A DNA stretch of 64,000 nucleotides, taken from positions 496,001 to 560,000 of the forward strand of contig NZ_JACHJU010000003.1 of the NCBI RefSeq assembly GCF_014203795.1, in the 5' to 3' direction. Positions 8,273 through 17,742 of the stretch are shown piece by piece (the stretch's first letter is position 1; the number at the start of each line of letters is the position of its first letter). The notes beneath the pieces are model-generated. The model had not been told where the DNA came from, searched no databases, and saw only the letters and a program-made list of their open reading frames with translations. The position numbers and the translations under genes were made by a program. This DNA comes from Streptosporangium album (GTDB lineage Bacteria; Actinomycetota; Actinomycetes; Streptosporangiales; Streptosporangiaceae).

Positions 8273-9385
8273 CTACCTCCGGGAGAGCCCGTCGTACACC
8301 GCCAGCACGGCATCCAGCGCCTGTTCCGGACCGGGCAGTCCGGCGCCCCTCCTGGCAGCCGCCTCGGCCAGGATTCCGGCGAGCTCGTCGTCGGCGAGCA
8401 GTCTCTCCGCCGCCTCGCGCATCGCGGCGACATCCCCGTAAGGCACCAGGAGCCCGCCCTCACCCACCATCGACGGGACGCCGCCCACCGCGGTGGCGAT
8501 CACCGGTGTCCCGGCCCGCAGGGCCTCCTGCACGTTGAGCGGCTGCCCCTCCCATCGGCTGGGCACCAACAGGGCTCGCGCGATACCGAGCAGGTCCACG
8601 ACGTCGCCGCGGTCACCCAGGAGGCATACCGGCAGGTTCTCCCTGTCGATACGGCCCTGCAGCTCCGCGTGTAACGGCCCCTCGCCGGCGATCAGGAACA
8701 CCGCCCGAGGCGCGGGGCCGACTGGCGTACGGCCCGCGCCGAGAGTGGCGGCGACGTCGAGCAGGACCTCCAGGCCCTTCTGCTGGGCGAGTCTGGCGAC
8801 CGTCAGGAAGACGGGCCGATCCCCGATGCCGAGTTCGGCGCGGATCTCTTCCCGCCCGCGCCCCGAGGGGGCCAGCGCGGGCGCGGGCACCACGGCCGGC
8901 CCCACATGCCTGGCGCCCAGCTCCGCCATCCGCTCTCCCAGATCGGGAGAGACCACCAGGATCCGATCGGCGCGGCGGGCGACGATCCGTTCGAGAACCC
9001 TGTAGACCGCGCCGATCGCACCTGCCGCGGTGGAGGCGTTGTGGAGGGTCACCACCAGGCCTGTCCGGGTTCCGGTCAGGGCGAGCGCGGTCAGCGCACC
9101 GGCCCGCAGCCCATGAGCGTGTACGGCGTGCGCTCCCCGCAGCGCCCGCAGGGCCCGCACCGCGCGCAGGTCGCTGCGCGGACGGGGCCGGTCCGAGATC
9201 GGCACCGGCACGAACCGCGCCCCGAGCAGGCCGAACCCAAAGGCCTCGTCGGTGTCCGGCGGCCCGGCCACGACCACCTGGTGCCCCCTCCGCACCAGCC
9301 CTCCGGCCAGCATCGCCACGTGTCGCCCGACCCCGCCCGTGCTGGTACCCAGCACGAACGCCAGCCGCGAACCCGAGTCAGCCAT
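8273..9385 (-). CDS. GT4-family glycosyltransferase
   Basis: 370 aa with the two Rossmann domains of GT-B enzymes. The N-terminal TGGVGRHVAMLA loop and the C-terminal EGQPLNVQEAL (the EX7E motif that contacts the sugar nucleotide) place it in retaining family GT4. There is no signal or membrane segment, so it acts at the cytoplasmic face. The start at MADSGSRLAF lies 2 nt after the stop of the flippase gene, which implies coupling. It follows MraY-like and MurJ-like genes, so its acceptor may be a lipid-linked intermediate made by that pair (inference). Donor and product are unknown. Confidence 0.85.
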   Translation of the reverse strand: MADSGSRLAFVLGTSTGGVGRHVAMLAGGLVRRGHQVVVAGPPDTDEAFGFGLLGARFVPVPISDRPRPRSDLRAVRALRALRGAHAVHAHGLRAGALTALALTGTRTGLVVTLHNASTAAGAIGAVYRVLERIVARRADRILVVSPDLGERMAELGARHVGPAVVPAPALAPSGRGREEIRAELGIGDRPVFLTVARLAQQKGLEVLLDVAATLGAGRTPVGPAPRAVFLIAGEGPLHAELQGRIDRENLPVCLLGDRGDVVDLLGIARALLVPSRWEGQPLNVQEALRAGTPVIATAVGGVPSMVGEGGLLVPYGDVAAMREAAERLLADDELAGILAEAAARRGAGLPGPEQALDAVLAVYDGLSRR

Positions 9386-9387
9386 CG

Positions 9388-11031
9388 TCAGAGGTCCCTT
9401 TCCGCCGTGCCGGACACCCGGCTGAACCGCCTCAGCAGCATCCGGGCATCCGGTCTGTCGATCACCGCGGCGACAGCCGCGAACACCGCCGAGGCGGCCA
9501 CCGCGGCCACCACCCCGACCACCACGTACATCCAGCGTGACACGTCGCCGAAAGCCGTGACGACGGCGAGACCGGCGCCGTAAGCGGCGATCCCACCGAG
9601 CACGGTGGCGAGCAGCGCCCGCCATATTCCGTCGAGCGCCGCCGTACCGACAGCCCCGAGCACCGCGAGCACCAGCAGCCCTCCGCCCACGGTCATGCCG
9701 ACGGTGCTGCCCAGCGCGAGCTGTCCCACGACGTCGGGCCTGGCGTGGGCGGCACGGGCCAGCAGGATCTGGGCGGCCAGCGCGACGGCCCATCCCGCCA
9801 CCGACGCGACCGCCGCCGGCCTGCCTCTGCCGTGGGCGTACAGAACCCGCGCGAGATGGAGCATCAGTGCATATCCCGTCAGACCCGGCGCGAACAGCGC
9901 GACGGCTCTGGCCATCTCCCCGGGATCCCCACCCGGTGTGCCCTCCAGGAACACCTGGGACACCGGCACGGCGACCGCCGCCATCACCCCGGCCGCCAGG
10001 CCCGTCACCAGCAGGATCGCCCGTGTGGTGGAGGAGGCGAGGCCGTCGAAACCGGCCCGGTCACCGTCGGTGGCCCGGGCGGACAGCACCGGGAACGAAC
10101 TGGTGGCGATCGGCACCACGAGCACCGCGAAGGGGAGCTGGTACAGCGCCCAGGAATAGGTGTAGACACCCGTCGCTCCCGCCCCACCCAGCTCGTTGGC
10201 GAGGCGGACCACGACGGTCAGCGCGACCTGCTGGGCGATGAGCACCGCGATGCCCGCGGTGGCGAGCCGCCTCGCGCGGGCCGCGACGCCCGGAGGGAAG
10301 GACAGCGAGGGCCGCAGCCGCAACCGCAGCCGGGCCACCGGGCCGGCCACGGTGACCACCATCGCGGCGGCCGCGATCGTCGCGCCGAGGGAGAGAGCCA
10401 GCTGCCCCGCCGTCGTGAGACGTGACAGGTCGTGGGCGGCTCCGTTGCCGACCGGTCCGAACACCAGATAGGAGGCGACGATCAGCAGACTGGAGACCAG
10501 CGGTGCCAGGGCCGGTCCCATGAACCGCCGGTGGGCCTGGAGCACGCCGTACAGGACCACTGCGAGGCCAAAGAAGATCATGCGCGGGGCGAAGACGACG
10601 AGCATGCTCGTCCCGGCCTCGATGACCTGGGAGACATCGCAGTCCCGTACGTTTCCGACCAGCAGCGTGACGATCGGCCCGGCGAACGCGGCGATGAGCA
10701 GGGTCAGCGGCACCAGGGCCAGCATCACCCAGGTCAACAGAGCCGACGTGGTCTGGCCGACCTCCGCCCTGGCCTCAGGATCGACGTCGGCCCGTGACGC
10801 CGCGGAGGCCAGCACCGGCACCACCATCCCCGCCAGCGCGCCGCCGGCCACCAGCTCGAAGACGATGTTGGGCACATAGTTGGCAGTGTTGTAGGCGGTG
10901 CTCAAGCAGAGATTGCCGACCGTCTGCGACTGGACGAGATAACGGCCGAACCCGACTAACCGGGCTGCCACGGTCACGATGCCGATGAGGAGCGCCGCCC
11001 CGGCGATCCCCCGGCCGATCTTTCTGGTCAT
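9388..11031 (-). CDS. MurJ/MviN-family lipid flippase paralogue
   Basis: 547 aa, about 14 hydrophobic segments, of the MOP exporter superfamily. The N-terminus (AARLVGFGRYLVQSQTVG) and the segment VPNIVFELVAGGALAGMVVPVL are typical of MurJ, which flips lipid II. Actinobacteria usually carry their main murJ near oriC by the par genes and the gene context here differs, so this may be a second copy with another lipid-linked cargo. The start codon overlaps the stop of the MraY-like gene by one base (TGATG) and the next gene begins 2 nt after its end. Family assignment is firm; cargo is inference. Confidence 0.88.
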   Translation of the reverse strand: MTRKIGRGIAGAALLIGIVTVAARLVGFGRYLVQSQTVGNLCLSTAYNTANYVPNIVFELVAGGALAGMVVPVLASAASRADVDPEARAEVGQTTSALLTWVMLALVPLTLLIAAFAGPIVTLLVGNVRDCDVSQVIEAGTSMLVVFAPRMIFFGLAVVLYGVLQAHRRFMGPALAPLVSSLLIVASYLVFGPVGNGAAHDLSRLTTAGQLALSLGATIAAAAMVVTVAGPVARLRLRLRPSLSFPPGVAARARRLATAGIAVLIAQQVALTVVVRLANELGGAGATGVYTYSWALYQLPFAVLVVPIATSSFPVLSARATDGDRAGFDGLASSTTRAILLVTGLAAGVMAAVAVPVSQVFLEGTPGGDPGEMARAVALFAPGLTGYALMLHLARVLYAHGRGRPAAVASVAGWAVALAAQILLARAAHARPDVVGQLALGSTVGMTVGGGLLVLAVLGAVGTAALDGIWRALLATVLGGIAAYGAGLAVVTAFGDVSRWMYVVVGVVAAVAASAVFAAVAAVIDRPDARMLLRRFSRVSGTAERDL

Positions 11032-11894
11032 CAGTGGATGGGCGCCTGCTCCACGGGGCGACGGCCGAGCATGTCGATGCGGTTGAGCACGGGGTGACCG
11101 GCGATGACCTTGGTAAAACTGATCTTTTCCGAGGCCGCGGTCAGCGCGACCACGGTGCCGAGCACGACCAGGCGTCCGGGGCGGCCGAGAGCGACGGAGG
11201 CGGCCAGGCCGAGCAGAGCGCCCAGCGCGTTCGCTCCCGCATCGCCCAGCATCGCCCGCTCACCGAGGTCTTCGTGCAGGAGCGCGACCGCCGCGCCGAT
11301 GGGCAGCGCGGCCAGCGTGGCCGAGACCGGAGCATTCCGATAGAGACCCGCGGCGAGCAGGGGCGCACCGGTGAGCAGGCCGACCTTGATGGCGCGGCCG
11401 GGGCGCAGGTCGAAGAGGTTGGCCAGGTTGGCGCCCCCCGCGACCAGCGCGCCGTTGACCACGGTGTCGACGGGACCGCGGGAGGTCAGCGCTGCGGCGG
11501 CCAGGCCCGTCACTCCGATGCCCATGAACTTCATGGTGCCGCTGGTGACCTCACCTTTGGCCAGAGCCCTGAGGTGACCCTTGAAGCCCTTGGAGGACGT
11601 CGCACCGTACAGGTCGTCATAGGCGCCGAGACCACCGCTGCCGGCCACGGTCAGCAGGACGGCCGCGCGGATCCTGGCGGGCAGCCCTGGGATCGCGGCG
11701 GCGGCCACCCCCGCGCCCACGGCGAAGGCCGGCCCCTCAAGCAGGGTGATGGGCTCGCCCCGGTGGTTGGTCCGGTTCCAGGTCTCCGCGTCGCCGACCG
11801 GTGGTCTTCGGGTGAAGGCGACGTAGGCGGCACGGGCGGCCGCCGCGCCGAGAAAGGCTCCGGCCAGGGCTCCGAGAAAAGCACGACGGGCCAT
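11031..11894 (-). CDS. MraY/WecA-like polyprenyl-phosphate sugar-1-phosphate transferase homologue
   Basis: 287 aa with about eight hydrophobic segments. Residues that match the MraY/WecA catalytic sites are visible: the Asp pair in LGAYDDLYG, then KGFKGHLRAL, NLANLFDLRPGR (for NxxNxxDGxxG) and MLGDAGANALGALLG (for GDTGSLxLG). The histidine-rich loop of true MraY is not evident, so it is unlikely to be the dcw enzyme. The start at MARRAFLG follows GGAGG and lies 4 nt after steB. Expected role: transfer of a sugar-phosphate onto undecaprenyl or decaprenyl phosphate at the inner membrane face, with the neighbouring flippase and glycosyltransferase. That role is inference. Confidence 0.72.
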   Translation of the reverse strand: MARRAFLGALAGAFLGAAAARAAYVAFTRRPPVGDAETWNRTNHRGEPITLLEGPAFAVGAGVAAAAIPGLPARIRAAVLLTVAGSGGLGAYDDLYGATSSKGFKGHLRALAKGEVTSGTMKFMGIGVTGLAAAALTSRGPVDTVVNGALVAGGANLANLFDLRPGRAIKVGLLTGAPLLAAGLYRNAPVSATLAALPIGAAVALLHEDLGERAMLGDAGANALGALLGLAASVALGRPGRLVVLGTVVALTAASEKISFTKVIAGHPVLNRIDMLGRRPVEQAPIH

Positions 11895-11898
11895 TGGG

Positions 11899-12864
11899 TC
11901 ATCCTCCGGAGGTGGCCGAGGGGGTGGGGGACGCGCTGGGCTCGATGCCCGAGACACCGGAGCCGATGCCGTACTGCCCCGTGACCCCGGACAATTGCTC
12001 CCGTAGAGCGTAGACCACCACGATCCGGCCCGCGGGCATATCGACGTTGTCGACGCTGGAGACCTTCTCCGCGACGGCGGTGTCCTCACGCAGCGCGGCA
12101 ATCGCCCCGCCCGCCGTGGTGGCGGGCAGAGCACCGGCCAGCACAGCACCTCGGCTGGCCTCGTCCAGGCCCAGGGCCATCGAGACGATCGCGCTCGCCT
12201 GCGGAGCGGCGCTCTCCCCGGTGTACGGCTCCGCGGGGGCGATCAGCACGGCCAGGTCCGCACGCTTGGCGGGCTGGTCGGTGACGCTGAGCAGGCCGTC
12301 TCGCTGGAAGGCTTCGAGGATCCCGGTCGCCGTGGGGTTCACCTTGCCCACCTGCGCGGGGTCACTGGTCACGATCGCGTCGGCGAGCAACGTGGCCGCC
12401 CTGTCATAGGTCGTGCCCTCCACAGGCACGTTCAGGTCCACGGGCTTCACCTCGGTGACCAGTTTGTCGATGGAGGCCATCCGGCCGGGTTCGACGTAGC
12501 GGTCGGTGAGGGTGACCCTGCCGGTCACGGTCGCCCCCGACGCGGCGATCACTTCCTGCACCGCCTCGCGCATGCCCGACGTGGCACCGGGGGCCTCCAC
12601 GATCACGACGCTCTCGGTCGCGAGCGCGTCCTGGACCAGCCGGGGGGTCGCGGCGGTGACGAAGGCGTCATTACCCGTCTGACGGGTCTGAAGGGCCTCG
12701 ATCTCGTCACGGAGCGCGGTGTTCCCCTTGCTCAACCCGTCGGCGAGGCTCTGGGCCGTCTTGATGGCGGGGTCTTCCAGGAAGCTGGTGCCCAGCACGA
12801 TGCCGACCGACAACGCGAGGAAGATCGCGACAATGGAGACGAGGTGATAACGGAAATCGATCAC
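11899..12864 (-). CDS. steB: SteB / MctB-family protein (DUF3186)
   Basis: 321 aa. One N-terminal membrane anchor (VSIVAIFLALSVGIVLG) is followed by a coiled-coil-like stretch and a large extracytoplasmic domain. The opening IDFRYHLVS is characteristic of the family that includes C. glutamicum SteB, which works with SteA in cell separation, and M. tuberculosis MctB (Rv1698), linked to copper tolerance. Start is GTG, overlapping the steA stop as GTGA. The tail is rich in Pro, Ser and Thr. The order recN-steA-steB matches both relatives. Whether it acts in division, copper export or both is open. Confidence 0.85.
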   Translation of the reverse strand: MIDFRYHLVSIVAIFLALSVGIVLGTSFLEDPAIKTAQSLADGLSKGNTALRDEIEALQTRQTGNDAFVTAATPRLVQDALATESVVIVEAPGATSGMREAVQEVIAASGATVTGRVTLTDRYVEPGRMASIDKLVTEVKPVDLNVPVEGTTYDRAATLLADAIVTSDPAQVGKVNPTATGILEAFQRDGLLSVTDQPAKRADLAVLIAPAEPYTGESAAPQASAIVSMALGLDEASRGAVLAGALPATTAGGAIAALREDTAVAEKVSSVDNVDMPAGRIVVVYALREQLSGVTGQYGIGSGVSGIEPSASPTPSATSGG

Positions 12865-14072
12865 GAGAAGAGTCCGACCAACCAGAAGATGAAGCCGTTC
12901 CAGCCGTCACGGACGCTGTCCACCCAGATCTTGCCCACCGGGGAGAAGAAGATCGCGACTCCCATGGTGATCAGCGTGGTCGCCACGAGCAGGAGCAGCG
13001 AAGGAGTGGAGATCCGGCTGCGGTAGAGCCGGCTGACGCCCTTGGCGTCGACGAGCTTGCTGCCCACCCGGAGACGGGTGAGGAAGGTGCTGGCCATGCC
13101 GGAACGGCCCTTGTCGAGAAACTCCACCAAGGTCGCGTGAGTGCCGACGGCGACGATCAGGTCGGCGCCCTTGTCGTCGGCGAGCAGCATCGCGATGTCC
13201 TCGCTGGTGCCGATCGCCGGAAAGGTCACGGCGTCGTGGCCGAGCTGCTGGACCCGCTCCAGACCGGGGGCCCGGCCGTCTCTGTAGGCGTGCACGACCA
13301 GCTCGGCTCCGGAGGTGAGCGCCTTGGTGGAGACCGAATCGAAGTCGCCCACGATGATGTCGGGCTGGTAACCGGCCTCCATGAGGGCGTCGGCGCCACC
13401 GTCGACCCCGATCATGATCGGACGGTATTCGCGAATGTAGGGGCGGAGGACGGCGATGTCCTCCTTGTAGTGGTAACCGCGCACGACGATGAGGACGTGG
13501 CGCCCCTCCATGACGGTCCGGATGTCGGGCACCCCGATCCCGTCGATGAGCAGATCACGCTCACGCCGGACATATTCCATGGTGTTGGCCGCGAAGGCCT
13601 CGATCTGGATGGTCAGCCCGGCCCTCGCCTCGGCCATCGCGGCCTCGATGGACTCGGCCGTCTGGATGTCGCCCTTGCCGACCAGCTCGTCGTCGAGGTA
13701 GACCGCCCCTTCGTGCACCCGGACCAGCTCGCCGTCCTTGACCCGATCGAACAGCTCGGGGGTGGCGTTGTCGATGAACGGCACCCCGGCCTCGACGACG
13801 ATCTGCGGCCCCAGGTTGGGGTAGCGGCCGCTGATGCCCGCAGCAATGTTGATCACGCTCGCCGCGCCGCACGCGACAAGCGCCTCCGCGCTCACCCGGT
13901 CAACGTCAACGTGATCGATAATCGCGATTTCCCCGGGCCTCAGGCGTTTGGTCAGTCCCTTGGTCCGCCGATCGATTCTCGCCACTGCCGTCACCCCGGG
14001 AAGGTCCGTGACCTTCCTTCGGCGGAGGTAACCGTTGAGCTTGCTCCGAAGCTCGTCAATCGGCACCTTCAT
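12861..14072 (-). CDS. steA: Putative cytokinetic ring protein SteA
   Basis: 403 aa. The middle resembles the catalytic domain of thiamin pyrophosphokinase (IGVDGGADALMEAGYQ and IIVGDFDSVS), and the C-terminus carries two membrane segments (LLLLVATTLITMGVAIFF and GFIFWLVGLF). C. glutamicum SteA localises to the division ring and, with SteB, is needed for normal cell separation. The start at MKVPIDELRS was chosen because AGGATGG lies just upstream; an in-frame ATG 9 nt earlier is possible. It lies 118 nt downstream of recN and its stop overlaps the steB start. Confidence 0.88.
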   Translation of the reverse strand: MKVPIDELRSKLNGYLRRRKVTDLPGVTAVARIDRRTKGLTKRLRPGEIAIIDHVDVDRVSAEALVACGAASVINIAAGISGRYPNLGPQIVVEAGVPFIDNATPELFDRVKDGELVRVHEGAVYLDDELVGKGDIQTAESIEAAMAEARAGLTIQIEAFAANTMEYVRRERDLLIDGIGVPDIRTVMEGRHVLIVVRGYHYKEDIAVLRPYIREYRPIMIGVDGGADALMEAGYQPDIIVGDFDSVSTKALTSGAELVVHAYRDGRAPGLERVQQLGHDAVTFPAIGTSEDIAMLLADDKGADLIVAVGTHATLVEFLDKGRSGMASTFLTRLRVGSKLVDAKGVSRLYRSRISTPSLLLLVATTLITMGVAIFFSPVGKIWVDSVRDGWNGFIFWLVGLFS

Positions 14073-14190
14073 TACGACCATCCTGCCAGAGCAAACGACT
14101 GGGAAAGCCAACCCTCCGACAGGATGCCGGATTCGTCATGGAAGATTCCCGCGGGTTCCTGCTCCCCCGAGAGAGGGGAAACAGTCCTCT

Positions 14191-15903
14191 TCAGGCCTTG
14201 TCAGCAGCGGCGATCGCGAGCAGTTCCTCCGCGTGCGCACGGCCCAGCTCCGAGTCCTCCAGCCCCGCGAGCATACGGGAAAGCTCCCGAGCCCTGCTGT
14301 CCCTGTCGAGGGCGACCACGCCGCTGCGCACCACGCTGCCGTCGCCGGCCTTCTCCACCACCAGATGCTGGTCGGCGAAGGCCGCCACCTGGGGGAGATG
14401 AGTGACGACTATCACCTGCGCGGTGCGGGCCAGCTGCGCCAGCCGACGGCCGATCTCCACCGCGGCTTTGCCGCCCACGCCCGCGTCGACCTCGTCGAAC
14501 ACGAACGTCGGCACCGGGTCGGCACCGGCGAACACGACCTCGATGGCGAGCATCACCCGGCTCAGCTCACCTCCGGACGCGCCCTTGTTCAGCGGCAGCG
14601 GAGGAGAGGCGGGGTGCGGGGACATCCGCAGCTCGACCTCGTCGACACCGTGCGGGCCGAAGTCACCGGTATCCGTCAGGCCGACCACCACCCGGGCGTG
14701 TGGCATGGCCAGCGCGGTGAGCTCCTCGGTGACGGCCCCCCCGAACCGTTCGGCGGCGGTCGTCCGGATCCGGGTCAGCTCTGCGGCCAGCTCGGTGAGC
14801 CGCCCGGTGAGCTCCTCATACTCGCGGGTGAGGTCACCGATCCGCTCGTCGTCTCCTTCGAGCTCGGCGACGCGCAGCGCGGCCTGGGCCGCCCAGGCCA
14901 GCACCACGCCGGTGTCCTGGCCGTACTTGCGCACGAGGCCTGCCAGCACGGACTGGCGCTCCTGCACCACCGAGAGACGGACCGGGTCGGCCTCCACCGA
15001 CTCAGCGTAGGAGGCCAGCTCGGTGGCGACATCGGAGATGAGGTAACCCGCCTCGGCGAGCCTGTCGGCGATTCCGGCCAGCACCGGGTCGAACTCCCGG
15101 ACAGCCTCGACGGCCGTGCGGGCCTGGCCGACCAAGGTGACGGCATCCTGCATGGCCTGCTCGCTGGACATGGGGTCACCGAGCAGGGCCCGGTGCGCCA
15201 CCTCCGCCGCGTTCCTGAGGGAGTCGGCGTGGGAGAGCCGTTCCATCTCCTCGCGGAGCTCGACGTCCTCGCCCGGCTTGGGGTCGGCCCTCTCGACCTC
15301 TTCGAGCCCGAATTTGAGTAGATCGGCCTCCCGGGCGCGCTCCTGGGCTCTGGCGGTGAGTTCGGCCAGCTGGTCGGCGACCTGCTTGTGCCGTTTATAG
15401 ACATTTTCGTACGCCCGCAGCGGCTTGACCAGGTCCTCACCCGCATAGCGGTCGAGAGCAGCACGCTGGCGGCCGGGCTGGAGCAGCCGCTGCTGGTCCA
15501 TCTGGCCGTGGACGGCCACCAGGTCCTCGGCAAGGTAGGTGAGCGTGCCCACGGGGACGGCACGACCCCCCAGCCAGGCGCGGCTGCGGCCCTCGGCGGA
15601 GACCGTACGCGAGATGATCAGCTCCCCGTCCTCGACCACACCACCCACGTCCTGCACCTGCTGGGCAACCCTGCCCGCCGGGTCGACCACGAGCGTGCCC
15701 TCGACGGTGGCCTTGTCCGAGCCGGGCCGGACGCGAGCGGGGTCCGCCCGGCCGCCGAACAGCAGCCCCAGGCCGGTCACCACCATGGTCTTGCCCGCAC
15801 CGGTTTCGCCCGTGAGCACGGTGAATCCCGGCGACAGCACCAGGACGGCCTCGTCGATCACACCGAGCCCTTGGATGCGGACCTCCTCGACCCTGGGTCG
15901 CAC
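14191..15903 (-). CDS. recN: DNA repair protein RecN
   Basis: 570 aa, full length for this SMC-like ATPase, which acts early in double-strand break repair. The Walker A box GETGAGKT lies at residues 32-39, long helical arms fill the middle, and the C-terminus has the signature LSRVMLAIEVVFAG and Walker B-like TFVFDEVDAGVGG. Start GTG, preceded by GGGAGGGG. nadK and tlyA lie upstream, as in mycobacteria. A possible -10 (TAGGAT, 15958-15963, minus strand) sits in the 90-nt gap before it; no LexA box was recognised there. Confidence 0.96.
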   Translation of the reverse strand: MRPRVEEVRIQGLGVIDEAVLVLSPGFTVLTGETGAGKTMVVTGLGLLFGGRADPARVRPGSDKATVEGTLVVDPAGRVAQQVQDVGGVVEDGELIISRTVSAEGRSRAWLGGRAVPVGTLTYLAEDLVAVHGQMDQQRLLQPGRQRAALDRYAGEDLVKPLRAYENVYKRHKQVADQLAELTARAQERAREADLLKFGLEEVERADPKPGEDVELREEMERLSHADSLRNAAEVAHRALLGDPMSSEQAMQDAVTLVGQARTAVEAVREFDPVLAGIADRLAEAGYLISDVATELASYAESVEADPVRLSVVQERQSVLAGLVRKYGQDTGVVLAWAAQAALRVAELEGDDERIGDLTREYEELTGRLTELAAELTRIRTTAAERFGGAVTEELTALAMPHARVVVGLTDTGDFGPHGVDEVELRMSPHPASPPLPLNKGASGGELSRVMLAIEVVFAGADPVPTFVFDEVDAGVGGKAAVEIGRRLAQLARTAQVIVVTHLPQVAAFADQHLVVEKAGDGSVVRSGVVALDRDSRARELSRMLAGLEDSELGRAHAEELLAIAAADKA

Positions 15904-15993
15904 TGGCCCCTCCCGTCACATCGAATTCACCGAACATCAGTGCGGTGCGCGGGCACGATCCTACGCGCTTGGGCCGGGAATCGCCCGGACGCG

Positions 15994-16899
15994 CTACGGC
16001 CTCGTACGGCCCCGCCACCCCTGCACAGGAAGATCGAATTTGGCGACCAGCCTGTCGGTGAACGGCGCCCCGGTGTCCTCCAGACCATGGAGCCGCGCCA
16101 GCCGTACCGGCACCTCACCCCGCCGGAACTCAACCCGCGCTCCGGCGGGCAGGTCGAACCTGCGGCGGCCATCGCACCACAGCACCGCCCCGGCCGTGTC
16201 CGGCTGGACCTCCAGAGCCAGTGTGGAGCGGGGGGAGATCACCAGCGGCCGGGAGAACAGCGCGTGGGCACTGATCGGAACCAGCAGCAGCGCCTCCACC
16301 TCCGGCCAGACCACCGGCCCGCCAGCCGAGAACGCATAAGCGGTGGAACCGGTCGGCGTGGCACAGATGACCCCGTCACACCCCCAGCGCGACAGCGGCC
16401 GCCCGTCGATCTCGGCGACCGCCTCGAGCATCCGGTCGTTCTTCTCCACGGTGGCCTCGTTGAGCGCCCAGGTGTCGGCCAGCAGCCGCCCGTTGAGGCG
16501 GGCGGTGACATCGATGGTCATCCGCTCCTCCACGTCGTAGCGCTCCTGGAGCACGCAGTCCACCGTGACCGTCAGATCCTCGGCCTCGGCCTCGGCCAGG
16601 AAACCGACGTGCCCGAGGTTGACGCCGAGCAGCGGCACACCGGCGGGGCGGGCGAGTTCGGCGGCCCGCAGAAGGCTGCCGTCACCACCGAGCACGATCA
16701 TCATCTCGGCATCCTGGACGGCTGTGGCGCTCGCGGGCACCACATCGGCGCCCGCGCACGCGATGGCATCCGCCTCGGCGTTGAGGATACGCACGGTCAG
16801 CCCGGCGTCCAGCAGCCGGCCGATCACCACCCGAGCGGCCTCCACGGCCGCGCCTCGCCCGGTATGGGCGGTGACCAGCACGGTGCGCTTCGTAGTCAT
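15994..16899 (-). CDS. nadK: NAD kinase
   Basis: 301 aa. It phosphorylates NAD to NADP using ATP or polyphosphate. The diagnostic GGDGS loop (IVLGGDGSLLRAAE) and the NAD-binding NEATVEKNDRM and TPTGSTAYAFSAGGP motifs are intact. ATG of MTTKRTVLV was chosen as start, with GAAAGAG close upstream; a GTG two codons earlier is the alternative. It lies 24 nt after tlyA, and the tlyA-nadK-recN order is conserved in actinobacteria. Confidence 0.96.
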   Translation of the reverse strand: MTTKRTVLVTAHTGRGAAVEAARVVIGRLLDAGLTVRILNAEADAIACAGADVVPASATAVQDAEMMIVLGGDGSLLRAAELARPAGVPLLGVNLGHVGFLAEAEAEDLTVTVDCVLQERYDVEERMTIDVTARLNGRLLADTWALNEATVEKNDRMLEAVAEIDGRPLSRWGCDGVICATPTGSTAYAFSAGGPVVWPEVEALLLVPISAHALFSRPLVISPRSTLALEVQPDTAGAVLWCDGRRRFDLPAGARVEFRRGEVPVRLARLHGLEDTGAPFTDRLVAKFDLPVQGWRGRTRP

Positions 16900-16923
16900 G
16901 TTCACTCTTTCAGGGGATAACTA

Positions 16924-17742
16924 CTACCGAGGACCCTCTGCCACCGCGCGTTCGATCTCGACGCCGAGGTCCGCGACCGGCGGCGCACCGTCCCCCTTGC
17001 CCAGCCAGATGACGTACTCCACGTTGCCCGACGGGCCTGGCAGCGGGCTCGCGGTGACGCCACGCACGGTCAGACCGAGCGTCTGCGCGGTTTCAGCCAC
17101 ATCCTGCACGGCCTGCGCTCGCAGTGCGGGATCACGGACGACCCCTCCCGCCCCGACCCGTTCCTTGCCGACCTCGAACTGCGGCTTGACAAGCATCGCG
17201 AAGTCAGCCTGCTCGGCGGCGCATCGGGTCAGGGCGGGCAGCACCAGGCGCAGCGAGATGAAGGAGAGATCGCCGACGACCAGGGTGGGGGCCTCCCCGA
17301 CCATTTCAGGGGTCAGGTCCCTGACATTGACCCGCTCCATGACCGTGACCCGATCGTCGGTCCGCAACGACCAGGCGAGCTGGCCGTATCCGACGTCGAC
17401 GGCGAGCACGTGCGCCGCGTCGTTACGGAGCAGCACGTCGGTGAAGCCCCCCGTAGAGGCTCCGGCGTCCAGACAGCGCCGCCCCGCGACGGTCAGTCCC
17501 CGTGGCCCGAAGGCCTCCAGGGCGCCGAGGAGCTTGTGCGCCCCCCGCGAGACGTAGTCGGGGCCTTCGGCGGCCTCGGTGACCACAATGGCGGAGGCGG
17601 TGTCCACCTGTGTCGCCGGCTTGGCCGCCAACTGTCCGCCTATGCTGACCCGGCCCGCCTCGATGAGCTGGGCGGCCTGTTCTCGGGAACGGGCCAGTTT
17701 CCGGCGCACGAGCTCGCTGTCGAGACGCGTCCGTCGGCTCAT
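16924..17742 (-). CDS. tlyA: TlyA family rRNA (cytidine-2'-O)-methyltransferase
   Basis: 272 aa. An N-terminal S4 RNA-binding domain (LDSELVRRKLARSREQAAQLIEAGRVSI region) precedes an SAM methyltransferase domain with DAGASTGGFTDVLL. The K-D-K-E style catalytic residues fit with KLLGALE, DVGYGQ, VKPQFE and the C-terminal E. M. tuberculosis TlyA methylates 16S and 23S rRNA and sets capreomycin and viomycin sensitivity. Start ATG overlaps the stop of the 57-aa upstream gene (ATGA); the longer open frame upstream is not supported. Confidence 0.95.
   Translation of the reverse strand: MSRRTRLDSELVRRKLARSREQAAQLIEAGRVSIGGQLAAKPATQVDTASAIVVTEAAEGPDYVSRGAHKLLGALEAFGPRGLTVAGRRCLDAGASTGGFTDVLLRNDAAHVLAVDVGYGQLAWSLRTDDRVTVMERVNVRDLTPEMVGEAPTLVVGDLSFISLRLVLPALTRCAAEQADFAMLVKPQFEVGKERVGAGGVVRDPALRAQAVQDVAETAQTLGLTVRGVTASPLPGPSGNVEYVIWLGKGDGAPPVADLGVEIERAVAEGPR

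Noticed and set aside
15918-15936. Possible SOS-like site before recN (GTTCGGTGAATTCGA on the minus strand)
   Set aside because: It lacks the GAAC-N4-GTTC arrangement; only loosely palindromic.
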